From Rhyzopertha dominica (Eukaryota > Arthropoda > Insecta > Coleoptera > Bostrichidae), in contig QCXZ01000137.1 in the NCBI GenBank assembly GCA_025024175.1, positions 7,750,001 to 7,814,000 on the forward strand: a DNA stretch of 64,000 bases. The letters are read 5' to 3'. The notes beneath the pieces were generated by a model that saw nothing but the letters and a program-made list of their open reading frames with translations, had not been told where the DNA came from and did not search any database. Of this stretch, positions 57,901-64,000 are shown one piece after another (the stretch's first letter is position 1; each line of letters opens with the position of its first letter). A program made the position numbers and the translations under genes.

Positions 57901-59742
57901 CATAAATTTTTCATACGATTTCAATCATTGGAGATCTTATTTGTTAAATAATAAGTTAAAAACTGCACAACAAAACTGGACAAAGTACGAAAGGGCGACG
58001 ACATTGGAGGGCGAATATATGAACTCTTAAAGCATCAAAAAGAATTCACAACATTTCGTCGAGACCATCGATATGACTAGGCGACCCTGATGACATTTTG
58101 GTAGGCTTCGACGTGAAATAGCTGTTTACTAAAGTTTCAGTAACGGAATTCTTGAAACATCCTGACAACACCATCGCTTTATTTGATTTATGTCTAACTT
58201 CAACCTACTTCCGGTGGAACAACACTTATTATGAGCAAAACGTTGATGACACCTCCATGGAAGTAAAGGAACACAACTTGGACATCAGTTCCGGTCAATA
58301 AACAATACGGAGCGAACAGCAGCTAGTGAAAACTAACTAGCCTGAAGCACTAAAGATGCTAACACTTACGGATGGCGAAACAGTACTACAACCTGGAAAC
58401 TTCAACGAGTCCATTGAACAACAAACAAACAAATTGTTTATGAATACCTACATATCTTAGCAACACAATTTATAATGCTTTCCCTCATTATCGATCCCTA
58501 CTTGTGATCTCTAAGACAGCTACTCTTATGTAGTTTCCTTATCAAACTGTACATTAGCAAACCAGGAAAGTGCTGAGTCAATTCTAAATAAAACCTAATC
58601 TATGTGAAAACAAATTTTAATATAAATGCAAATGTTGAATCAAGAGTATTCAAAAACGTCAGTATTCTAAGCTAACACCTCGTTTTATCTGTTCTAGGAA
58701 GGCCATGATCTATTTCCCTTAGATGCCCAAGGTAAAACGATTTTCAGCGATGTGGATTACGTAGATACATGGAAGGAGATGGAAAATATGGTTAGGAAAG
58801 GTCTGACAAGGTCAATTGGTGTATCTAACTTTAACAAGAGGCAGATAGAGAGAGTCCTTGAAGCTGCCACTATCAAACCTGTTAACAATCAGGTTAGTTT
58901 CTATGGCAACAATTTTTCAGCAGTACGTTATCTCAAGCATAGAATTTGAAGTACAGGTTGTTTCCAAAATACTTGAAACACAGTAATGTGATTAAGCGTC
59001 TGTATTCATTAATTTATCTGAAGTGTACAGAAATAAAAACATTAATAAACAACAAATAAAAAATGTTTTAAAAGACGTTTAACGGACACGGGCCTTGTTA
59101 AGACTTTTCTGCTTATTTTGTTCCATACCATTACCTTTCCAGAAACTGGCAACTTTGATATGATAGTCACTATAACAATCATTAAAATACTTGAGAATAT
59201 CAAACCACTTATTATGCCTTTTTATCATTATTAGGTTCTTACTAGATCTCGATAACTAATTACTTGTTCACGACCATAACTTTAGGTAGAATCACACCCA
59301 TACCTAAACCAAAAGAAACTCATCGACTATTGCAAATCCAAAGACATCACAGTCACTGCCTACAGTCCATTGGGATCTCCCGACAGACCCTGGGCAAAAC
59401 CTACAGATCCCCAACTTTTGGACGACCCTAAGCTGAAGACGTTGGCATCCAAATACGCGAAATCCACAGCACAAGTAGTTCTGAGGTACCAGGTCCAAAG
59501 AGGCGTGATTACTATACCGAAATCGGTAACGAAATCGAGGATAAAGGAGAATTTTGAAATTTTCGATTTTGAATTATCAGATAGTGATATGGCGGTGATT
59601 GACAATTTTGACTGTAATGGGAGGGTAATTCCATTCGACACGTGAGTGATTTTGCTTCAATACGCAATTCCTTGATTTTTACTTACTGTTTTATAGGGCT
59701 ACTGGACATCCACATCATCCGTTTGAAAATGATGAGTATTGA
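51848..59742 (+). CDS. Aldo-keto reductase, AKR1-like, five exons
   Basis: Predicted NADPH-dependent cytosolic reductase of aldehydes and ketones, 317 aa, the usual family length. Exons: 51848-51919, 57086-57370, 58698-58892, 59286-59641, 59697-59742; every intron has GT-AG ends and the joins keep frame (954 nt). Family signatures: [13 protein letters not shown] with Asp46 and Tyr51, [10 protein letters not shown] with Lys80, LDLYLIHWP with His113 (the catalytic tetrad). Cofactor site: GVSNFNK (Ser162, Asn163), Gln184, AYSPLGS (Tyr210), [13 protein letters not shown] (Lys263, Ser264, Arg269). C-terminus [11 protein letters not shown] as in AKR1B-type enzymes. The usual VECHPYL is VESHPYL here. 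Two codons contain N (residues 22 and 54). The substrate cannot be told from sequence. Intron 1 carries a sense-oriented retrotransposon and intron 2 a Penelope relic; expression may be affected, but the coding sequence is intact. Confidence 0.92.
51951..51962 (+). repeat. 5' target-site duplication AACTATAGAGTT
   Basis: Identical to 57049-57060 on the other side of the retrotransposon. The first two bases overlap the TAGAA tail at the 3' side, so its length is 10-12 bp. Confidence 0.9.
52301..53296 (+). CDS. Retrotransposon ORF1 protein (DUF4780-like)
   Basis: 331 aa from the ATG at 52301; the frame is open from 52265 but begins there with GTG. Residues 1-130 are low-complexity and basic ([31 protein letters not shown]), as in RNA-binding ORF1 N-termini. 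Residues about 165-310 form the conserved part ([37 protein letters not shown]-like [27 protein letters not shown]), which I recognise as the DUF4780 domain found in insect retrotransposon ORF1s. No CCHC knuckle is present. It would package element RNA. Its end overlaps the earliest ORF2 ATG (53271) by 26 nt. Confidence 0.8.
   Translation: MEPQNTKTHDLEGQATGTRTPVPGATSVEPGQGDVNAPRAVKRLSGAQRRKLRKSRGTSGAKESAVAEASAPEGNLDTHKETESLKGGAAKRPLPSTSTPSPDNERKRAKWDALRPRSFAQAANAKLRGAIAGKNFPAELLSAKQAADIELCMERKIDDLPEGTRMPRFDEWKWSEQGVILITCADQETKDWIKSSLSELGSATALIFLESEQIPKRKKVGCLGQTTSEGIPQFLGRLSRQNPGLNTKLWKIHDRAPSGKKMRLIMGIDEESFRVLSTNGWVAYAGVHRVQFWNLESGQKPHASTSAAPGLVVEEPRSPGSSTDEPGPTEK
53319..54191 (+). CDS. ORF2 part 1: AP-like endonuclease
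   Basis: Endonuclease-exonuclease-phosphatase domain that would nick the target. ATG at 53319 ([13 protein letters not shown]) lies 22 nt after the ORF1 stop; an ATG at 53271 overlapping ORF1 is also possible. Motifs: ALIQEPWV with the metal-binding Glu, [27 protein letters not shown] with Asp/Asn, [14 protein letters not shown], and [12 protein letters not shown] with the catalytic SDH. The frame stops at 54189 (TAA) shortly after the domain, where the next domain continues one base back. Confidence 0.85.
   Translation: MDGMDLQFLQINLXRSYEASCLLGRHLAAMHTSFALIQEPWVSQGSVGGFNCKNFSVFQVLSGERPRACLLAAKSLRVRPLRNFIERDLVAVICQLRDGSGLQDIVVASAYLPYDSPTLPPSQKFCELVEWSRNNNLPVILGCDANAHHTMWGSSDTNQRGRAILDYVATSGLEVMNVGSKPTFVTSARREVIDITLCSTAGVRYFYDWRVLREPSLSDHRYIQFKLKRDAKGAKCTFRNPRQTDWDSYRKDLSAKISMYRPRPQTSRELDLAAEKLTGTILTCFEETAL
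54188..56953 (+). CDS. ORF2 part 2: reverse transcriptase, RNase H
   Basis: Open from 54188, with [19 protein letters not shown] showing that coding continues across the frame change; the first ATG is 54281 (890 aa). [69 protein letters not shown] (catalytic Asp), [26 protein letters not shown] (YADD). RNase [14 protein letters not shown] (Asp), [12 protein letters not shown] (Glu), [14 protein letters not shown] (Asp), [20 protein letters not shown] (His, Asp). A C-terminal [18 protein letters not shown] zinc motif follows. All catalytic residues are present. Separated from the endonuclease by what looks like a 1-nt deletion near 54188; no classic slippery heptamer is evident. Confidence 0.88.
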   Translation, partial: LKRVTQNKKAPWWNGELESLRRETRKKFNRAMRLNEPSEWESYKETQRKFKRLIKKRKKDCWKKFCSGIEQLPTVCRLRKVLGKSGVKVGALRLPDGSYTETEGAALECLLQTHFPGSDTGLDDNVAKGTRAEKAWDVASDVVTFDKLRWAINSFDPFKSAGPDGIFPALLREAGDIITGPLYHIIKASLALGHIPMSWRRCRVVFIPKAGRVHYDQPKDFRPISLTSFLLKASERLVERYLRDGVLVDRPLHPNQHAYRSGMSTETALHQLICRAEDALSKKEWALAAFLDIEGAFNNPSFEALCSAVASRGANRAIVKWIESTLRCRRLELILGETKVEASAVRGCPQGGVLSPLLWSLLVDTLLVDLNKNGYYAQAYADDLCIVISGKFLGPVSELMQIALNRTSRWCEQRGLSVNPAKMELLVFTNKRKQGSIRWPSLQNVTLNPVPTVRYLGVTLDSKLAWTDHVNEISRKACATLWVCRRLWGNSWGLQPQVAYWLYTTVVRPLITYAALVWWRSTAKHNIRKALAQIQRLGCLMITGGMRTTPTASMEVLLGLEPLHVRVEYEARKAAFRLQGLGNWKSGGEGHRIALSVPNGDQAILSMTRDRINTTMCFNTPYRIVIPDKEEWFLNGENMLVPQGLIWYTDGSKMDTGTGAGVCGTSPRVQLSLSLGEYPSVFQAEIYAILACAHENLRRGYSGLHIYICCDSQAALRALTCVRVRSGLLLDCRNTLVRLAQHNRVNLIWVPAHAGIEGNEMADELAKKAASARYLGPQPSIAIPESRLRAEITKWLGRQFYLYWEDAPELRQSRAFITGPTLAQERKWLLSRSRSQLRLVVGVLTGHCRLNKHLYNMGVVESSTCRFCLEEEETPIHLLTNCGPLGGKRFGEFGSHFIKTEDLYRLPWKEILHFFEKAGLF
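57029..57050 (+). repeat. (TAGAA)4 retrotransposon tail
   Basis: Four tandem TAGAA units end the element in place of poly(A), typical of I/Loa-group short tandem tails. Confidence 0.9.
57049..57060 (+). repeat. 3' target-site duplication AACTATAGAGTT
   Basis: Exact copy of 51951-51962; marks the insertion end 25 bp before AKR exon 2. Confidence 0.9.
57086..57370 (+). CDS. AKR exon 2 (95 codons)
   Basis: Preceded by TTTTCAATTGCAG; starts [20 protein letters not shown] and ends LIHWPTAYK before GTAAGA. Carries all four tetrad residues. One N near 57173. Phase 0 at both ends. Confidence 0.92.
58010..58262 (+). pseudogene. Penelope RT relic in AKR intron 2
   Basis: The + strand reads [20 protein letters not shown], then [10 protein letters not shown], a stop, [16 protein letters not shown] and [20 protein letters not shown]. 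These are the same blocks as EDDILVSFDVVSLFTKD and STYFLWNDNFYEQ of the element at 50-51 kb but clearly another subfamily. The YVDD region and nuclease are missing. Sense-oriented with the host gene. Confidence 0.75.
58698..58892 (+). CDS. AKR exon 3 (65 codons)
   Basis: Preceded by ATCTGTTCTAG; starts [14 protein letters not shown], contains [20 protein letters not shown] and ends KPVNNQ before GTTAGT. Phase 0. Confidence 0.92.
59286..59641 (+). CDS. AKR exon 4
   Basis: Preceded by TTTAG; starts [20 protein letters not shown] and ends RVIPFDT, splitting the last codon (AC|G) before GTGAGTGA. Contains the [13 protein letters not shown] cofactor motif. Confidence 0.92.
59697..59742 (+). CDS. 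AKR exon 5 and stop
   Basis: Preceded by TGTTTTATAG after a 55-bp intron; encodes [14 protein letters not shown] and TGA. Too short to be found as an open frame by itself. Confidence 0.9.
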
Positions 59743-59796
59743 GGCATGCAAATATCTATACTTTACATAAGTTGAAAATGAGTGTTTTGTAAGTGA

Positions 59797-59802
59797 AATA
59801 AA
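59797..59802 (+). terminator. AKR polyadenylation signal AATAAA
   Basis: AATAAA lies 55 bp after the AKR stop codon, a usual distance in insects. Confidence 0.75.
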
Positions 59803-60270
59803 AGTCATTCTTCACCTAAGAAAATCGCATTACTTTCCCATCTAAGGTCTTGGTGAATTTGTACGTTATGGATATAAAATATTCAATAACCTCTCAATAA
59901 GCTTTGCGTAGGAGAACGTAATTTTCTGGACTGTAAAACTTTTGAAATAGAGAATAAGTATTATGCGTATCCTAAATAATGCACAGAATGTATGTATCCA
60001 TACATATGTAATCCAGATCAAAAAAAAAATCATTTATTAAATCGCCGACTCTGTATGTACATCAAAAGCCTATAACGTAGTTTCCAAAGTTTTCAAGGAA
60101 CAGTAAGTTCATACATCAAATCACCTTGAGCAACTTTTCTTTTAAGCATTAATGTAAGTTACATGACTATATTAAGGACCTAGGAAAACCGATATCATTT
60201 ATTTACACTGAAAGTGTACAGCAAATTGACCATATATTGAATGTATGTAGATAACTAAGACTGCGATCGG
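59803..60270. other. AT-rich spacer
   Basis: Downstream of the reductase; no gene or repeat recognised. Confidence 0.5.
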
Positions 60271-60276
60271 TGTAGT

Positions 60277-61240
60277 ACTGGGCGATATCATTAAACAGGT
60301 AACGATATTCGATACCGGTGCATTATCGATACTGCTCAAAGGTATCGAAGTACCGAAAGTGCCTAAAGTATTAAAACTATCGAATGTATCAGGAGTATCA
60401 ATGGTTAAATTATTGCAATAGGAATATGGAATATGCCGAAGTGCATGTACAATATATCAAATGTTAAATCTAGCTATAACTTATGAAACAGGGGCATCAT
60501 AACAACAATAAATCCCCTGGAATTTTTATTTTTTATTTCACAACTTTATATTTATAATATTCCTCATACTCAAAATTAATTCGATTATAATTAATTCGAA
60601 TTAATTTGATACTTTTAATACTTTTGTTACCGATAATACACTGAATATTGCAATAATTTCGATTCTTCTTAAACTTTAAATTATTTAGATATCCTTAATG
60701 GCTGACAATATTTTGTACGCTTCTGTTTTTTTTTGTAGGTACTTTCCCAACTTTGTATTGTTTCAATTTTTTTATATTTTATTACTTTTACAAACGCCTA
60801 TATTTTGAATGCTACAATACCTATAAAGCTTCTCATACTTTTAAATTATTTCAATACTCGATATTTTGAACACATTTTAATACTTTCGATACTTCGATAC
60901 TTTTGGGTACTGTAGATACTTGAATACCTCGACAAGGTGTTATCGACACTAAATATCGACAAAGGTAACCGTATTTTGAGTAAGTATCGATACTCTGTCC
61001 AGCCCATATCAATGCTTCGATATCTACAATACATTTGATACTTTCGGTACTTCAGATAATTTTGAATATTTTTGATACTTTGATACTTTTTAATATTTCG
61101 ATACTTTGGATACTTTCGATACTTCGATACTTTTGAACACTTTGGATACTTCGATACTTTTGAATACTTTCGATACTTGAATACCACCACAAGCTGGTAT
61201 CGATACTCGATACCGCCAAAGGTATCAATACTTTGCCCAG
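60277..61240. repeat. GATACTT-rich repeat unit with inverted ends
   Basis: Begins CTGGGCGATATC at 60277 and ends CTTTGCCCAG at 61240, so the ends are a short inverted repeat (CTGGGC), extended by ATCGATACC-type text on both sides. The right part (60840-61220) is packed with degenerate units of TTCGATACTTT/TTTGATACTTT. A long minus-strand open frame of Lys/Tyr/Arg/Ser repeats there is an artefact. It looks like a foldback or hAT-type non-autonomous element; no clean 8-bp duplication was found (GTAG occurs on both sides). Confidence 0.6.
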
Positions 61241-64000
61241 CCCTAGTAGTAAGCTGTTCGTCTTCCGAAATGCAGCGCTTGTGTATTTATCAGCACTTTA
61301 CCTCTCATAAAAAAAGGAAACGCGTATAAACAAACTGTTAAACATTCCATTAAAGGTTCCTACATTATTAACTATATAAAAAAAACAGAACTAAATAATG
61401 ATCCCTTTGTATGTCTCCACTGGATAAAATAAAACTTAATGCATGACCCATTTGCAACCCTGAAACGTAGCATAAATGCTATAGTAATTAATTCACGAGT
61501 GAAGAATTCTTGATAGACGTTATAACTATATTAATCTCGATTTTTACAATTTTACAATCTCGATTTTGCAAACCATAGAGAAAAATATAATTTTTTGATA
61601 AAGACAGCTTTTGCGTGCACATAAGATGGACGAAGTTCACAGTAGAAGTAACTAATGTTTTTGTGGCAAATTTGGAAACCCCCGTACATCCAGATAAACT
61701 TATGTTATGGGGTAGTTTATTGTTTAAGTTATAGTTCATGGTAGAGAGGCAATAATGGGAATTGTTTTTGTTGCGTTGTTCTACATGATATAGATATATA
61801 TGTTTTACTAATTCTGTGCGTACTTATTGGTGACTAACAAGAATATTTTAGGAAATTAGAAATGCGAATTGAACAAATTACAGAAAGTGTGCTACAACAA
61901 CGAGTAATAGATACTGAAAAGTTTGCAAATGTGAACTGACTCAAGAGAAACCTGGAACCTAATCCTCCGGGTTTTTTTCTATGAGGAATGGTAAAAAACA
62001 GGTTTATTAAACACTAGCTGACTGTGTTACATTACATTTATTGAATAAACATTCTTCAAAAATAGTATTACTTTTACATTTAATTATCGACCTCTTAAAA
62101 CATGCAAGTTGACGCTGGAGGATAGCTACTCGCTTTTGTTTTTCAGAGAGGCGTATTCGTCAAATTCCGCCTGCTCGATCTCCGAGCTTAAACTGCCGTT
62201 ATTGAAATAGACACCAGAGTGCTGGCTTTTAATATTCATATCCCGCTAATTGACTTCGTCAGTAACGCGGTTAGCCTGATTGCTAGCCGAGCTTTAAAAG
62301 TCCCCGTCCCGCATAAAAGTTTTTAATCAAATTCGCCGGTAAGTTGGGTATGCAGGTCGGACTCTGGTATTCATGTTACAGTCGAGACTATTAAGGAATG
62401 AAATTAAGAAAAGGGTCCCTTAACAATGTTACCCCGCCTGTTCGGAGTAAACAAGAAAGGAATCCAATTGGATTAGACTTTTGCCTCGGCTCCCTGAATT
62501 AAAAAAGGAAATGCATAATCTTTAAAGCCAGCGACATGTGCTCCCTTACACACGCGCATCGCTTGTAATCTTTATGGAATAAGTATGTAGTTCGGAGATC
62601 GGGCAACTTTTCAAAGAACAAAGTTCTTTCGAGAGTCTTCGGGGCAACCTTTTACATTCGTGTATAATGGGACGCGATGGGCGTATATGATAGGGAAGAC
62701 GCTCCAGTGCGTTTAATATGTGAATTTTTTTATAATCAATGCGCACGATGTGGAGGTTCCTAAGGACTTATTCATACATTCTTAATAATCATGTGCAGTC
62801 CGTAACCTCAACACCCAACCTTATGGAAGTCAGAAAATCCGTTTTCAAAGTTGACAAAAACATTATCGATCTGCACTGAGAGAAATGGGTTATTAGATAT
62901 AAAAGAAAAGCTTAATGGATTACAACTAGTGGTATGCATTACATCTACATTCTTTTATTTTAAAGTATTGTAGTTGCAAAAATTATATGTTTAAATGTTA
63001 ATTATAATCATAATGTAGTAGTATAATTTACTACTACAAGTTTGGTTTTTTAAAAAGTAGTTATATACCTACTATAATATAGGCTATTATTTTCAACCTA
63101 CGATGCCTTATAAAATAGGATTCATTTACATTAAAAGATAATAATTGTATTATTAAAAGTTGCTCGTTTCACTACATAATTGCCTAAACAATTGAAGCAT
63201 TCGAAGTATTCGATCTCCCCTTTAAAGAACGTTGCTATTAACAACGTACGTTTTAGTAATCTTTGCTATCAACGAAGAGCTTCAGAAGGCTTACCTGACT
63301 TCGCTGGAAACAAAGTTCTTTGAGGAGGTGATCGAAAACTTGCTGGCACAATACAACAAATTTAATGCCTCAACTGTTTAGCAATTTTATATAGACAAGT
63401 AATAGCACTCAACTTTTATAATAAACTTATTTTTATGCAAATAGGTCTTATTTCTATAACCTGTCGCAGATTGAGAAAAAGAAAAACGACTTTCATATTA
63501 ATATTAAAAGCCATATCGCGTATACGAAACAGCATCGTCCTGAAAATATCTAAAGCACACGCACCGGTATCACAAATATTAAAGAATATTATAATCACAA
63601 CACTAGTAATTGACAAAAAAATGTGCATGTTGTAGAGGTATATTTATGAATTAATTATGAACTTAACATGCCGTAAAAACACTGAAAAGACAACTAAATA
63701 TAATTCATGTCCAGAAATTGGGTTTCTCCGGGTGTCGCGCCTGGTTGGAATATAGTATGCTGCTTCTTGGTCTTCAGGAAATATTACACATATTTGCCTC
63801 GGTAGTTAAAAAACCGCTGACGTCCAATTCTGTAGGCAAAGCATTGGTTTTAAAGAAGAAAAACAGAGAAACTCCTTTTCTTTACCTCCGGACTATGTTG
63901 CACCTCCTGTCTAACAATAACCTGGACTAACAAGCGTCGATTTAATATTTTGTATAGTTTGTAACGATCTAGTTCTTCCTTTCCTCATTGCAGCATTATA
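61241..64000. other. Non-coding; GC-richer island at 62.13-62.76 kb
   Basis: No gene is supportable. 62130-62760 is CpG-containing and not repeated in the window, with homeodomain-type motifs (CATAAAAG near 62314, CTAATTGAC near 62246). The rest is AT-rich; the open frame at 63718-63930 has no recognisable motif. Confidence 0.45.

Noticed and set aside
60846..61190. 114-codon minus-strand frame rich in Lys, Tyr, Arg and Ser
   Set aside because: It arises from the GATACTT repeat units and has no independent support.

Overview
The window is nuclear DNA of an insect: AT-rich, intron-containing, sparse in genes and full of transposable-element remains. A beetle is a reasonable guess from the mix of DD41D mariner-like, Penelope-like, CR1/Jockey-like and Loa/I-like elements, but nothing here is taxonomically decisive. 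Scattered single N bases, some inside coding sequence, look like unresolved assembly bases.

Only one ordinary host gene can be defended: a five-exon aldo-keto reductase (AKR1-like, 317 aa) on the + strand at 51848-59742. Its exons splice cleanly with GT/AG sites and it keeps the full catalytic tetrad. Intron 1 is 5166 bp because a 5.1-kb non-LTR retrotransposon (Loa/I type: ORF1, endonuclease, reverse transcriptase, RNase H, (TAGAA)4 tail) landed in it, in the sense orientation, with a 12-bp target duplication. Without it the intron would be about 68 bp. Intron 2 holds a Penelope reverse transcriptase relic.

Layout. 1-14 kb: AT-rich non-coding DNA with a transposase relic (2.2 kb), a BEL/Pao relic (6.8-7.2 kb), a few GC-richer islands and an exon-like ORF at 12.55 kb. 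14-18 kb: two minus-strand non-LTR relics, the second ending in a pure 170-bp (AAT)n tract, and a hAT relic. 20-26 kb: a Tc1-like relic, a second hAT relic and a minus-strand non-LTR relic. 27.9-30.2 kb: the best DNA transposon, an intact 361-aa DD41D transposase between roughly 190-bp inverted repeats. 30.3-31.1 kb: a decayed member of an arthropod family of unknown function. 32.6-34.1 kb: a CR1/Jockey-like relic and two opposed DD41D relics. 34.75-36.6 kb and 46.25-47.1 kb: two copies of one MITE-like unit, the first split by an LTR-gag insertion. 37.8-44.1 kb: more DD41D relics, a Penelope relic with terminal-repeat units, and a foldback. 45.5 kb: a tRNA-like SINE head. 47.1-47.7 kb: a non-LTR relic followed by an LTR end with primer-binding site. 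49.2-51.3 kb: a Penelope-like element (RT plus GIY-YIG) with a hammerhead-like motif. 60.3-61.2 kb: a GATACTT-rich repeat unit. 61.2-64 kb: non-coding DNA with a GC-rich island.

Apart from the reductase, the genes do not form a pathway; most coding matter is selfish DNA at different stages of decay. The points of most interest are the insertion into a tiny intron, the Penelope terminal repeats with a hammerhead-like fold whose core deviates at one position in all three copies, the intact DD41D element, and several GC-richer single-copy islands that could be regulatory.
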